A stretch of DNA of 64,000 bases from Desulfosarcina widdelii (lineage in GTDB: Bacteria; Desulfobacterota; Desulfobacteria; Desulfobacterales; Desulfosarcinaceae), in assembly GCF_009688965.1 (NCBI RefSeq), contig NZ_AP021875.1, positions 6,076,001 to 6,140,000 of the forward strand, written 5' to 3'. The translations under genes were made by a program, and so were the position numbers. This document shows positions 52,146-61,745 of this stretch, piece by piece. The notes below the pieces were generated by a model. The model worked only from the letters and a program-made list of their open reading frames with translations, ran no database searches and was not told the origin of the DNA. How positions within the stretch are numbered: position 1 is the stretch's first letter; the number at the start of each line of letters is the position of its first letter.

Positions 52146-52817
52146 ATGAACAGTGAGAAAAAAACGTTTGCCGAGAAGTTGAAGACGAGCAGTCTCGTAC
52201 AGGCCTGGCTGGTGCTGCTGCTGGCGGTCAGTTTCGGGATTTCGTTGGCCGGTGTACAACTGGCCTTGGGGCCGATCATCGAGACTAATAAGGTCAACGA
52301 AACCCTGGAAAGGGTTCCCGAACTGGTGCTGGGAAAGGATCTGGCCGACAAAATGGCGGCTCAGAACCAGAGCCTGGAAATCGCCGCCCACCGGGTGGCC
52401 GTTGACAAGGCGGGACAGGCGAAAACGTACAGCGTCTATGAGGCGCGATATGCCGGCGAGCTGCGCGGTTGGGTGATCAAGACCAAGGGACAGGGGTATG
52501 CCGACGCCATCGAACTGCTGGTGGGACTTTCCCCGGATCGGAAATCCCTGACCGGCCTGTTCGTTCTCGACCAGAAAGAGACGCCCGGGTTGGGCAACAA
52601 GATCGTAACAGCGGATTGGCGTGGCCAGTTCATCGGCGCACCGACCAGCCGTGCCCTGGTGGTGGTCAAAAGCGGAGCCGCGAAGCCGGGCGAAATCGAT
52701 GCGGTTACCGGCGCCACCATTTCCTCCAACAGTGTCACCGCCATGATCAACACGGCCGTCGGCGATTTACGCCAGCCTTTGAGTGTGATGGAGAAAGGGA
52801 AGGACGACAATGGCTGA
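52146..52817 (+). CDS. rnfG: Rnf complex subunit RnfG
   Basis: A 223-residue subunit with one N-terminal membrane helix (about 18-40) and a periplasmic FMN-binding domain. The covalent flavin site is VTGATISS with Thr191. AAGGA six bases before the ATG fixes the start at 52146. Its end overlaps rnfE by eight bases. Confidence 0.94.
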   Translation: MNSEKKTFAEKLKTSSLVQAWLVLLLAVSFGISLAGVQLALGPIIETNKVNETLERVPELVLGKDLADKMAAQNQSLEIAAHRVAVDKAGQAKTYSVYEARYAGELRGWVIKTKGQGYADAIELLVGLSPDRKSLTGLFVLDQKETPGLGNKIVTADWRGQFIGAPTSRALVVVKSGAAKPGEIDAVTGATISSNSVTAMINTAVGDLRQPLSVMEKGKDDNG

Positions 52818-53418
52818 TCAACCCACCGCCACCGAGCGACTTATTAACGGAATCCTTCCGGAAAACCCGGTCTATCGGCAGCTTCTGGGCCTTTGTCCCA
52901 CGCTGGCGGTAACCAATGGCCTGCAGGCTGCCATCACCATGGCCGCGGCCGTGGGATTCGTGCTCCTTTGCGCCAACGTGATCACCAGCCTGATTCGTAA
53001 CCTGCTCAAACCGCATCTGCGCATCGTGGTCTTCACCCTGACCATCGCTACCTTCGTGACCATTGCCGACCGCCTGCTGGCTGCCTACCTCTACCAGATG
53101 AGCAAAACCCTGGGGCCTTATATCCCGCTGATCATCGTCAACTGCATTATCATTTGCCGCTGCGAGGTCTGCGCCTCCAAGCAGTCGCCTTTTACGGCGG
53201 CAGCCGACGCTGTGGGACAAAGCCTGGGATTCGGCCTGGCTCTTTGCAGTATCGCCGCCATCCGTGAGATTTTGGGAACCGGAGCCCTGTTCGGTATACG
53301 GCTGTTGCCGACTGTCTGGCCCGATTGGGTGATCATGGTGCTGCCGCCCGGCGCCTTTCTTACTTTTGGCCTGTTGCTGGGGTTGGTGAACTGGCTTGCT
53401 GAAACACGAAAAGCATAG
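52810..53418 (+). CDS. rnfE: Rnf complex subunit RnfE
   Basis: A 202-residue membrane subunit with six helices, paralogous to RnfA. The family core is RLINGILPENPVYRQLLGLCPTLAVT (start), then NCIIICRCEVCASKQSPFTAAADAVGQSLGFGLAL with the Cys that helps hold the membrane 2Fe-2S cluster between RnfA and RnfE. It overlaps rnfG and lies twelve bases from rnfA. Confidence 0.95.
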   Translation: MADQPTATERLINGILPENPVYRQLLGLCPTLAVTNGLQAAITMAAAVGFVLLCANVITSLIRNLLKPHLRIVVFTLTIATFVTIADRLLAAYLYQMSKTLGPYIPLIIVNCIIICRCEVCASKQSPFTAAADAVGQSLGFGLALCSIAAIREILGTGALFGIRLLPTVWPDWVIMVLPPGAFLTFGLLLGLVNWLAETRKA

Positions 53419-53430
53419 GAAACAGAGTCA

Positions 53431-54222
53431 ATGAGTTATCTTATCGATATCCTGCTTATCGCCCTGGGTGCGGCGTTGATCAACAACTTCGTGCTCCATT
53501 ATTTCGTGGGCATCTGCCCCTTCATCGGCGTCTCCCGCCGGGTGAGCATGGCCGTTGGCATGGGCGCTGCGGTGACTTTCGTCATCACCATTGCCGCCTT
53601 CATCTCCTGGACGATCACTACCTTCGTGCTGATGCCCGGTGCGCCCTTGACCCGGAGGGCTGCCGGATTGTTCATGCCGGCCGAGGCCGCCGCCGGCGTA
53701 GACCTGACGATCTTATGCTACATCGTCTATATCTTCGCCATCAGCTCTTCAGTGCAGTTCGTGGAGATGTACGTGCGCCGGTTTTTCCCCCTGCTGTACA
53801 AGGCCTTCGGCGTTTTCCTGCCCCTGATTACCACCAATTGCGCCATTTTGTTCGCCTGCCTGACCATCATGGCCAACGTGGTGGGGGTGGACAATCCCGG
53901 CGACCGTTGGGACCTGGGACGATCCCTGACGCTGGCCTTTTTCGGCGGTGTCGGTTTCACCATCGCCATCGTCATCATGGCCGGTATCCGGGAAGAGCTG
54001 GAGTTGTGCGACGTACCCGCACCGTTTCGCGGTGCGGCCATCACCCTGGTTGTCGGCGGCATACTGGCCATGGCCTTCATGGGCTTCACCGGTGTTGATT
54101 CGGGTCTCAGGGATGCCCTGACCCGCAAACCAGCGGCAGCCGAGCAGCAGTCTCTTTCACGGACCGCGGACCCTGTAAAGGGTCTTGTTCAAGGAATTGC
54201 GGAGGAATCATGTCTTGGGTAA
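53431..54222 (+). CDS. rnfA: Rnf complex subunit RnfA
   Basis: A 263-residue membrane subunit. The conserved NNFVLHYFVGICPFIGVSRR and ITTNCAILFACLTI are present, each with a Cys for the RnfA/RnfE membrane iron-sulfur site. RnfA is usually about 190-200 residues; this one carries an extra loop (about 68-85) and an extended C-terminus of about 40 residues that overlaps the rnfB start by 13 bases. Confidence 0.94.
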   Translation: MSYLIDILLIALGAALINNFVLHYFVGICPFIGVSRRVSMAVGMGAAVTFVITIAAFISWTITTFVLMPGAPLTRRAAGLFMPAEAAAGVDLTILCYIVYIFAISSSVQFVEMYVRRFFPLLYKAFGVFLPLITTNCAILFACLTIMANVVGVDNPGDRWDLGRSLTLAFFGGVGFTIAIVIMAGIREELELCDVPAPFRGAAITLVVGGILAMAFMGFTGVDSGLRDALTRKPAAAEQQSLSRTADPVKGLVQGIAEESCLG

Positions 54223-55121
54223 TCGTCGGCCTGGCCGCAGGCACCATGCTGATCATGGCCTTGGTGCTGTCGTTTATTCTGGGTTGGGCCAATCAGGCCT
54301 TTCATGTGGAAGTGGATCCGCGGGTGGATGCAGCCATTGACGTGCTGCCCGGTGCCAACTGCGGCGGTTGCGGGTATGTGGGCTGCGGCGAGTACGCCGA
54401 GGCCATCGTCTTGGACAACGCGCCGATAAATAAGTGTACTGTCGGCGGCGAAAGCTGCATGATGGCCCTGGCGGACGTGATGGGCGTGGATGCAGAAGCC
54501 AGCTATCCCTGGCGGCCGGTGGTGCACTGCGGTGCGCGAACCGACGACCGTCTGGGGCGTACCGAATACCATGGGGAACAGCGCTGCGGGCCGGCCAACC
54601 TGGTGACCGACATTCAGGGATGCATCTACGGCTGCCTCGGGTTCGGCGACTGCACACGGGCCTGTAATTTCGACGCCATCCACGTGGTCGACGGCCTGGC
54701 CCGGGTGGATTACGAAAAGTGTGTCGGCTGTGGAGCCTGCGCCAAGGCGTGTCCGCGCAACATCATCACCATGGCTCCCTTCAAGAGCGAGCAGATGTTG
54801 GTGGTGGAATGTTCCAACCTGGATGCCGGCAAAGACGTCAAATCGGTCTGCAAGGTGGGTTGCGTGGGCTGCAAAGCCTGCGAACGCGCATCGGGGATGT
54901 TCAGCGTGGTCAACAACCTTTCGACGATCGATTACGAAGATTACACCGTCGACAATGTGAAAACCGGACTGCAGGCCCTTAAGAAATGTCCCCGCAACCG
55001 ACTGGTCTTTGTGGGCAAACCCACCGATACAGACATTCTGGCGGTAGCCGATGAGGAACTGCCCGAAGTGATCATGCCTGATTTCAAGACCACGGTGGAT
55101 GACACGGAATGGCGCGGCTAA
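54210..55121 (+). CDS. rnfB: Rnf complex subunit RnfB
   Basis: A 303-residue ferredoxin-like subunit taking electrons from ferredoxin. One membrane helix (about 5-28) is followed by a C-x2-C-x4-C cluster-binding motif with a distal Cys (NCGGCGYVGCGEYAEA) and two further 4Fe-4S modules (CVGCGACAKACP; CIYGCLGFGDCTRAC region; then CVGCKACERA). It ends rnfCDGEAB and is followed by a strong terminator. Confidence 0.95.
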   Translation: MSWVIVGLAAGTMLIMALVLSFILGWANQAFHVEVDPRVDAAIDVLPGANCGGCGYVGCGEYAEAIVLDNAPINKCTVGGESCMMALADVMGVDAEASYPWRPVVHCGARTDDRLGRTEYHGEQRCGPANLVTDIQGCIYGCLGFGDCTRACNFDAIHVVDGLARVDYEKCVGCGACAKACPRNIITMAPFKSEQMLVVECSNLDAGKDVKSVCKVGCVGCKACERASGMFSVVNNLSTIDYEDYTVDNVKTGLQALKKCPRNRLVFVGKPTDTDILAVADEELPEVIMPDFKTTVDDTEWRG

Positions 55122-55141
55122 AGTAAATCTGTCTGAAACAT

Positions 55142-55175
55142 AAGCCCCCTGCCGCATCCGGCAGGGGGCTTTTTA
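55142..55175 (+). terminator. rnf operon terminator
   Basis: AAGCCCCCTGCCG (55142-55154) pairs with CGGCAGGGGGCTT (55159-55171), followed by TTTT. It closes the rnf operon and faces the end of gdhA. Confidence 0.95.
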
Positions 55176-55220
55176 CATGTCAGACGTTATTTTGTTTCTA
55201 TGCTATAAATTGAATTTTTT

Positions 55221-56570
55221 CTATACCAATCCCTGGTCGAGCATGGCGTTGACCACCTTGACAAAGCCGGCAATGTTGGCGCCGATGAAATAGTTGCCCG
55301 GATCTCCGTATTCTGCCGATGCATCCAGGCATGTTTGATGGATGCTTTTCATGATGATTTGAAGGCGTTCGTCCACTTCTTCGCGGGTCCAGTTAAGCCG
55401 CATGCTGTTTTGTGCCATTTCAAGACCGGAGACCGCAACCCCGCCGGCATTGGCTGCTTTCCCCGGCGCATAAAGCAACTTCTGATCCAGAAAGCGATCA
55501 ATCGCTTCAGGTGTGCAAGGCATATTGGCCCCCTCGCATACCAACTTGACGCCGTTGCGGATCAGATTGTCGGCATCCTTCCCGTTGATTTCGTTTTGCG
55601 TAGCACTGGGGAATGCGCAGTCGGCCGGATGATTCCATAACGGGTTGTGGTCCAGCGTGGAATCCGCTTCAGTATACTCTGCAGCGGAGTATTTGTCGAT
55701 ATACTCCTGGATTCTTCCTCTTCTTAAGTTTTTGAGACGTTTGACGTAATCCAGTTTGTCGCGGTCGATGCCCTCCTCATCATAGATGAAGCCGGAAGAG
55801 TCCGAGAGGGTGACCACCTTGCCGCCCATGTCGAGTAATTTTTCAACTGTGTATTGGGCAACGTTGCCGGAGCCGGAAACCAGGCAGGTCTTGCCTTCGA
55901 TATTATCCTCTTTGGTGGCCAGCATTTCGGCAGCAAAGTATACGGAGCCATAACCGGTTGCTTCGGGGCGGACTAAACTGCCCCCCCATCCCAGGCTTTT
56001 GCCGGTTAGCACCCCGGTGAATTCGTTGCGGAGTTTTTTATACATGCCGAAAAGAAAGCCGATTTCTCGGGCACCGACGCCAATATCTCCAGCCGGGATG
56101 TCGGTGTTGGGACCGATGTGGCGGAACAGTTCCGCCATGAAGCTTTGGCAGAAACGCATGACCTCATTGTCCGATTTCCCTTTGGGATCGAAATCGGAAC
56201 CGCCTTTGCCGCCGCCCATGGACAGGGTCGTCAGGGCATTTTTAAACACCTGTTCGAAGGCCAAAAATTTAAGAATACTAAGGTTGACGGAAGGATGAAA
56301 ACGAAGACCTCCCTTGTAAGGTCCGATAGAGCTGTTCATTTCGATGCGAAAGCCTCGATTGACATGGGCCATGCCCTGGTCGTCCATCCAGGGGACCCTG
56401 AACATGATGACTCGTTCGGGTTCCGTGATTCTTTCCAGGATTGCACTATGACGGTACTCGGGATTGCGGTCCAGAACCGGCTTCACCGATTCGATGACTT
56501 CGTGAACGGCCTGGTGAAATTCTTTTTCGACAGGATCTCTGGCTTCGATCGTTTTCAGGATGTCCGGCAT
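55221..56570 (-). CDS. gdhA: Glutamate dehydrogenase (NADP-type)
   Basis: A 449-residue hexameric-type dehydrogenase assimilating ammonia into 2-oxoglutarate. The N-terminal substrate domain has GPYKGGLRFHPSVNLSILKFLAFEQVFKNALT, and the catalytic Lys is in GGGKGGSDFDPKG. The nucleotide domain has LVSGSGNVAQYTVEKLLDMGGKVVTLSDSSG, where GSGNV is typical of NADP-preferring bacterial forms. AAAGGAGG precedes the ATG. It lies 170 bases after the PEP-binding gene and near the glutamate synthase genes. Confidence 0.95.
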   Translation of the reverse strand: MPDILKTIEARDPVEKEFHQAVHEVIESVKPVLDRNPEYRHSAILERITEPERVIMFRVPWMDDQGMAHVNRGFRIEMNSSIGPYKGGLRFHPSVNLSILKFLAFEQVFKNALTTLSMGGGKGGSDFDPKGKSDNEVMRFCQSFMAELFRHIGPNTDIPAGDIGVGAREIGFLFGMYKKLRNEFTGVLTGKSLGWGGSLVRPEATGYGSVYFAAEMLATKEDNIEGKTCLVSGSGNVAQYTVEKLLDMGGKVVTLSDSSGFIYDEEGIDRDKLDYVKRLKNLRRGRIQEYIDKYSAAEYTEADSTLDHNPLWNHPADCAFPSATQNEINGKDADNLIRNGVKLVCEGANMPCTPEAIDRFLDQKLLYAPGKAANAGGVAVSGLEMAQNSMRLNWTREEVDERLQIIMKSIHQTCLDASAEYGDPGNYFIGANIAGFVKVVNAMLDQGLV

Positions 56571-56741
56571 GTTCGCCTCCTTTTAAAAATTGTGAATGGT
56601 TAAGGCATTTCGTTAACATTGCAGCATCGATATGGCATACAAATCGGCAAGATAACCGAGCCATTATAATCTTTGGCGGTGATTGCCGTTATCCGAATCG
56701 TGGCCGCCGACCGCCCCACGGGGAAAATTCCGTGTTGGGGA

Positions 56742-59711
56742 TCAAGCGGGTTTCACCATGACGCATTGGGATGACCGTCCATCAATTTTTATTACAATGG
56801 GATGCTCCAGTCGGACATGTCGAATATAGGACATTTCCTGAACCACCGGAAGATGGTCGAGCCAACTCCACTCCAGATAATCATCCGAGCCCTCGTTAAC
56901 CGTCACGTAAAAAATCCCCTGTGAAGTAATATTTTGAAAAAAATGAGATCCTTGGGAAGGGTCTGCCTTGAGATTGGAATCTCTTGATTCGATGATCGCC
57001 CCTGCTCCTGAAATGTGATGCCACTGAACCGGAATACCTAGCCAGCGGTCGGAGGACCCCCAGCGGCCGGGACCGGCAAGCAGGTAACGGCGATTGGCGT
57101 TGACCAGGGACGTATTTACTCGGCCGATTTCATCCACCATCTCTGTTGTCGCTTCTTTTTTGAATGAATCCGGTTTCACATAGACGATATCGGCGATTTC
57201 TTCGTTTTTCCCATTGCCCAGCGCCTGCGAGGAGGTGCAGAAGGCGTTACAAATATCTTCGGGATTGATTCGGACTTCGAAACGACCCTCACCGGTAACC
57301 ATGGGACGAATCTGGAGAAGATGAAACGCTTCTTTTCGGCTCCCCTTCGATCCAAGGGTAACGGAAAACTCGATTTCCACGGGGCACCCCATTCCCCTTC
57401 TGCCCAATTCCAGGATTTCAGCGAGCACTCCCGGAAGGGGAAAAGATCCGTACTTGAGGACTTGGGCGAAGGTAAGAACCTTTACACCTTGGACGGTACT
57501 GGTGTCGCGAATTCGATGTTCGTCGGGTACATAGGTGCTGGACAGGGATAGAACGGGGGCCTCCTGAAGGGCATCGTCCAGCCTTCGCCGTTCTAAATTG
57601 CCGTTGGTTTCGAAGTCCAACTTTTCCGGATAGTTCTTGATTCTCAACGCGTAGAAGCGGTGCTGAGAATTTTTGAGAATGTCATCGATGACCGAGAACT
57701 GAGGTAGAATGGAAGGATACCGGGGGGAAAATCGGACGGTTTTTTGGCCCTCGACCACCGTTTTTCCCAAACCCAAAGCAATGTGCGTGATGCCTTCCTC
57801 CGGCTTCATCGGTGGAATCGGATAAAAGTTGTGAGATTGGGCGACCCCGGAAATCGCCGGATAAAAGAAATCGCCATAGGATCGGCCGGCAAGCTCTTGA
57901 ACAATCACCGCCATGGCTTCTTCCTGGGGGGCGTTCCCGGTCGCTTTGGAAAAGGCGCGCGGCCCCTCGTAGAAAGTTGAAGCATATACAAGCTTTACGG
58001 CGGTTAGCAGATGGTCGAGCCTGCGGTTGAGGGATCGGTGATTGTTAGGGATCATATAGGTTTCATAAAGACCGGCATAGGGCTGAAACTGGGCATCTTC
58101 CAGCAGACTCGACGAACGGACCGAAAGAGGATATTCGACCTGGCCCAGGAACGTCTTCAGATCTTCAACCAGCCAGTCGGGCAGGGCCGCTTCGAGGAAC
58201 AGTTGCTTAATGACATCGTCGGGGAGTGCTTGTCCGGCAAGCCTCCTGAGGTTGTTGTGCGTAATGAAGGCCTCGAACCCGTCCGTACTGATTACGAGTG
58301 TTTGGGGTATACGGATGTCGATGCCGGGAAATTTCTCATAAATGCTCATGTCCTGTTGCAGCAGGGCCGACAAGAAAGCTAGGCCTCGTGCCTTGCCACC
58401 CAGGGAGCCATGGCCGATTTTCACGAAGTCCATTATCCTGGCATCGAAACTTTTTTTGCTGAACTGGGCCACAACGCCCTTCTGTTGCCATTTGCGCATT
58501 TCTTTGATGCCGGCGATAATATAACCTCGCAAGGATTCCGTGTCCTGAAAATCCCGGGCGTGGACCTCTCTGAATCTGGATGCCAGGGCGATTTCGGATC
58601 GCCCCATGATCCAATTCGAAAAATGATTCCTGTGGGCATGGTGCCACAACGATGCCTCCGGTATTTCCGGCAGCAGGGCTTGCAGTGATCGCAGATCGGA
58701 GGCCCGGGCAATTTCCTTTCCGTCGGGCATGCGGAAAACGAAATCCCCGAAACCCAAATGATCCATAAAAAAATCATGGAGCTCGGAAAGCAGATCGGGT
58801 GCATTTTTATCGAGAAAAATTGCCGGGATGCGTGCGGCCCGCTCACGGTTGACCGACTCGGCGCTGAGAAGCAGCATCGGAAGGTCCGGTATCTCTTTCT
58901 TGAGTTTGGAGAGAAGCAAAAAACCTGCGTCCTCGGTTAACCGGCCGTTTTTGGGAATCCGTGTATCTGAGATAACACCCAAAAGATATTCCTGGTAGCG
59001 GGTGCAAAGCGCCAAGGCATCCTCGTACGTGTTCGCCAAGAGAATTTTGGGCCGGGATCGCATCCGCAACAGTCGATGTTCTTCATTCAGCCCGACGCCG
59101 AGCACCGCCTGGGTCTGCTTTACAATTTCTCTGTAGATCAGGGGTAAAAACGAGGAATAATAAACGGGGGAGTCCTCAACTAGGACCAATACACGAACTT
59201 TGGCGTTTATGGTGTCATTGGAGACATTCAGATGGTCCTCGGTGTTTTTTACCAGTGCCAGAAGCAGATCCGAGTTCCCCGACCAGATAAAGACCTTGTC
59301 AATGCCACTGCAATCCCGATTTTCGGGTAGCGGAAACACTCCCCGAGGGCTATGGCTCAGCAGGATGACGGGCAGGCCCGGTGCGTTTGCCTTGATCTGG
59401 AGCGAGAAGGAAAAGGCATCCATTTCATCTAAATGCGGGGTGGTGATGACTAGATCGATGGTTTTGTCTTTAAGAACCGCGAGGGCATCCCGAGCCGAAG
59501 CTGTCCGGGTCACCCGCGGTGGGTGGCTTAAATTCAATCCGCTGTATTCGTTTATAATTCTCGATGCAAGACTGCCGTCCTCTTCCATGATGAAGGCATC
59601 GTAAGGGCTCGATACCAAGAGAATTTCCTGAACCTTGAACGGCATCATTTCGTGGAACATCTTGAAATGGGAGCAAAATTCTTTGGCCGGGGCATTTTGC
59701 AGTCCAGTCAT
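56742..59711 (-). CDS. PEP/pyruvate-binding (PPDK N-domain) protein with receiver-like N-terminus
   Basis: A 989-residue protein. Two receiver-like segments come first (about 26-150 and 170-330; KVQEILLVSSPYDAFIMEEDG, VRVLVLVEDSPVYYSSFLP). The rest matches the ATP-grasp PEP/pyruvate-binding domain of PEP synthase and PPDK (SLGGKARGLAFLSALL, VEYPLSVRSSSLLEDAQFQPYAGLYETYM, LLQIRPM). The swivelling phospho-His domain and the PEP TIM barrel are absent, so it cannot be a full PEP synthase. A phosphotransfer or regulatory role is inferred. It sits upstream of gdhA on the same strand. Confidence 0.82.
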   Translation of the reverse strand: MTGLQNAPAKEFCSHFKMFHEMMPFKVQEILLVSSPYDAFIMEEDGSLASRIINEYSGLNLSHPPRVTRTASARDALAVLKDKTIDLVITTPHLDEMDAFSFSLQIKANAPGLPVILLSHSPRGVFPLPENRDCSGIDKVFIWSGNSDLLLALVKNTEDHLNVSNDTINAKVRVLVLVEDSPVYYSSFLPLIYREIVKQTQAVLGVGLNEEHRLLRMRSRPKILLANTYEDALALCTRYQEYLLGVISDTRIPKNGRLTEDAGFLLLSKLKKEIPDLPMLLLSAESVNRERAARIPAIFLDKNAPDLLSELHDFFMDHLGFGDFVFRMPDGKEIARASDLRSLQALLPEIPEASLWHHAHRNHFSNWIMGRSEIALASRFREVHARDFQDTESLRGYIIAGIKEMRKWQQKGVVAQFSKKSFDARIMDFVKIGHGSLGGKARGLAFLSALLQQDMSIYEKFPGIDIRIPQTLVISTDGFEAFITHNNLRRLAGQALPDDVIKQLFLEAALPDWLVEDLKTFLGQVEYPLSVRSSSLLEDAQFQPYAGLYETYMIPNNHRSLNRRLDHLLTAVKLVYASTFYEGPRAFSKATGNAPQEEAMAVIVQELAGRSYGDFFYPAISGVAQSHNFYPIPPMKPEEGITHIALGLGKTVVEGQKTVRFSPRYPSILPQFSVIDDILKNSQHRFYALRIKNYPEKLDFETNGNLERRRLDDALQEAPVLSLSSTYVPDEHRIRDTSTVQGVKVLTFAQVLKYGSFPLPGVLAEILELGRRGMGCPVEIEFSVTLGSKGSRKEAFHLLQIRPMVTGEGRFEVRINPEDICNAFCTSSQALGNGKNEEIADIVYVKPDSFKKEATTEMVDEIGRVNTSLVNANRRYLLAGPGRWGSSDRWLGIPVQWHHISGAGAIIESRDSNLKADPSQGSHFFQNITSQGIFYVTVNEGSDDYLEWSWLDHLPVVQEMSYIRHVRLEHPIVIKIDGRSSQCVMVKPA

Positions 59712-59830
59712 CTCCGCCTAGTTCCTTTTATCCAATGGCTGACAGCCGGTTCAGGTCTGTGAGGTTCGGAAAGCAACGACGTTGAATATATAACTGAAAC
59801 TGAAAAATAAATCAAAAAATGAGATAAACT

Positions 59831-59858
59831 AAAAAAGGGGCGGTGAAAACCGCCCCTT
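59831..59858 (-). terminator. Intrinsic terminator of the glutamate synthase gene
   Basis: AAGGGGCGGT (59835-59844) pairs with ACCGCCCCTT (59849-59858). On the minus strand the stem is followed by TTTTTT. It is just beyond the 3' end of the FMN glutamate synthase gene. Confidence 0.93.
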
Positions 59859-59890
59859 GTATTCATTCCTGCTGTATCCCCGCGGGATGA

Positions 59891-61474
59891 TCATGCATCG
59901 ATAATTTTCAACGCTTCTTCCCGGTAGGCGTTCATGACATAGGGGATTCCGGTCACGGAGGCACATTCTTCCGTCAGTGAAAAGATATCGTTTCGGGTGA
60001 TGTATTCCACTTTCCAGTTTCTGGAGCCGGCCATGATCTGCTGCAGGCCGACCTTGATCTTATCCACCGCACTGAAAATTCCCACGGCGCCAAGGGGCAG
60101 CGAAGCGACTTCGGAGCCGTATTTTTCCTTGAGTACCTCATAATTCATGAAAATCTCTTCCTTGGTCGTGCCGAATTTGGATACCGTCGACGGGAGTCCG
60201 CCCTGTTCCCCTCGCAGCCATTTTTCGGTGTTTTTGCCGACCATGCCCGGAATCATCAACGCACGCCCCATGCAAACGGCTTTGCAATAGGGGGCGCCCA
60301 GGGCCAGGGCCTTAAAAACATGATCTTCGGATGAAAAACCGCCTGCAAAGGCGATGTCCGGGACCGGTCTGCCCTTTTGGGCCAGGCGGTCACACAATTC
60401 ATAGGCCATGGAATGTAGGTAGATGGACGGAACACCCCATTCGCACATCATTCTCCAGGGGCTCATACCCGTTCCCCCCGGGGCCCCGTCAATGGTGAGC
60501 AGATCGATTTTAGCGTCGCTCGACCAGCGGATGGCCATGGCCAACTCCCGCATGGGATAGGCTCCGGTTTTCAACGTGATCCGTTTGGCGCCGAGTTTAC
60601 GAAGTCGATCCACCTCGGCCATGAAGCCCTCCTGGTCAATGAATCCCAATCGGGAGTGGCGCTCGAACTGCTTCAGCGGTCCGGCCTTGAAGGCGGCTTG
60701 GAAAGCCGGGACCTCTGGATCCGGAGTGACGATGTAGCCGCGCTTTTTCAGCTCAATGGCCCTTTCCAGAGAGTTGACCTTGATTTCTCCGCCGATGCAT
60801 TTGGCACCCTGGCCCCATTTCAGCTCGATGGTTTCGACGCCTAACTTTTCGATGACATATTCCGCCACTCCGTTGCGGGTGTCTTCCACGTTCATCTGTA
60901 CCAGGATGTCTCCGTAGCCTTCGTGGAAGCGTCGATATTCTTTGACCCGGCGGTCCATTTCCGGCGATTTGGCGACTTTCCCCTTGCTGTTGAATTCGAG
61001 TTTTGGATCAATGCCGCAGACGTTCTCGCCGCACACCAGAGTAATGCCGCTGATGGCCGCGCCAATGGCGAAATGCTCCCAATTTTTGCGTGCGATATCC
61101 GTGCTGCCCAAGGCTCCTGTGAAAATTGGCACTTTCATCTTGACTTTGCTGTCGACGCCAAAGGCGGTTTCGGTATCCACGTTGGGGAAGGTGGCTTCAT
61201 CGGGGTTGGGATTAATGCCATTGGCACCCATTGCGTAGCCGTTGATATTCAGGTGGGAGTAGTCGACCGGGTAATCCTTGTCCGCACCTGCAGTGATGCT
61301 GCCGAAGGGTTGCGGATAGAGCAGTTCCCGCCCCCTAAATGTGGCTCTGAATAGATCGCAGTTGCCTTTGCAGCCATCCACGCATCGGCTGCAAAGCCCG
61401 GACTGTGGTGCGACGTCACGGGAACGGTTTTTGGTTTCGAGGGCTTCGTTTGCATTGGGTCTTTGAAGATTCAT
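59891..61474 (-). CDS. FMN-dependent glutamate synthase, split-type catalytic subunit
   Basis: A 527-residue subunit like the central FMN/synthase domain of GltB. The N-terminal region has four cysteines, CSRCVDGCKGNC, perhaps for a cluster. The TIM-barrel core has KWGQGAKCIGGEIKVNSLERAIELKKRGYIV, LTIDGAPGGTGMSPWRMM and FAGGFSSEDHVFKALALGAPYCKAVCMGRALMIPGM. The glutaminase part is missing; a separate class II amidotransferase gene lies at 62655. AAAGGA three bases before the ATG fixes the start at 61474. Its leader carries hairpins typical of ANTAR control. Confidence 0.88.
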   Translation of the reverse strand: MNLQRPNANEALETKNRSRDVAPQSGLCSRCVDGCKGNCDLFRATFRGRELLYPQPFGSITAGADKDYPVDYSHLNINGYAMGANGINPNPDEATFPNVDTETAFGVDSKVKMKVPIFTGALGSTDIARKNWEHFAIGAAISGITLVCGENVCGIDPKLEFNSKGKVAKSPEMDRRVKEYRRFHEGYGDILVQMNVEDTRNGVAEYVIEKLGVETIELKWGQGAKCIGGEIKVNSLERAIELKKRGYIVTPDPEVPAFQAAFKAGPLKQFERHSRLGFIDQEGFMAEVDRLRKLGAKRITLKTGAYPMRELAMAIRWSSDAKIDLLTIDGAPGGTGMSPWRMMCEWGVPSIYLHSMAYELCDRLAQKGRPVPDIAFAGGFSSEDHVFKALALGAPYCKAVCMGRALMIPGMVGKNTEKWLRGEQGGLPSTVSKFGTTKEEIFMNYEVLKEKYGSEVASLPLGAVGIFSAVDKIKVGLQQIMAGSRNWKVEYITRNDIFSLTEECASVTGIPYVMNAYREEALKIIDA

Positions 61475-61546
61475 GATTCCTTTCCTTATTTGTTTAGACG
61501 TTGAACCGCTATGCCACTCGTGCGAGCCGACCGGCAATGCTGCCAC

Positions 61547-61583
61547 AAAAAAAGGCGACCTTCCTCTCGGAGGAAGGCCGCCT
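61547..61583 (-). terminator. Second leader terminator of the glutamate synthase gene
   Basis: On the minus strand AGGCGGCCTTCCTC pairs with GAGGAAGGTCGCCT around CGA (one G-U pair), followed by seven T. It lies 73 bases upstream of the synthase ATG and after the first leader terminator. Confidence 0.85.
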
Positions 61584-61594
61584 ATCCAAAACCC

Positions 61595-61638
61595 AAAAAG
61601 GCGTCTTCCCCGATTCGGGACAATTCACAGACGCCTTT
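61595..61638 (-). terminator. First leader terminator, overlapping hairpin P2
   Basis: On the minus strand AAAGGCGTCT (61629-61638) pairs with AGACGCCTTT (61597-61606), followed by five T. The 5' arm includes the hexaloop of P2, so the two structures exclude each other. Confidence 0.85.
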
Positions 61639-61674
61639 GTCGTTTCTTTTAGTTTTACACGCCGTTGTGTAAAA
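61627..61674 (-). promoter_or_regulatory. ANTAR-type dual hexaloop RNA motif
   Basis: Minus-strand transcript. P1 (61653-61674) is an 8-bp stem TTTTACAC/GTGTAAAA with hexaloop AACGGC. P2 (61627-61643) is a shorter stem with one bulge and hexaloop AAAGGC. Both loops have A at position 1 and G at position 4, as in known ANTAR targets. P2 overlaps the 5' arm of the terminator at 61595-61638. The motif lies between the ANTAR gene and the glutamate synthase gene. Confidence 0.8.
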
Positions 61675-61745
61675 ATAAGGTTCACTGAATTCAGCTACAG
61701 CTATCAACGTATTGAGTTAATGTCAATGAGTAAGTTAAGTATGGC

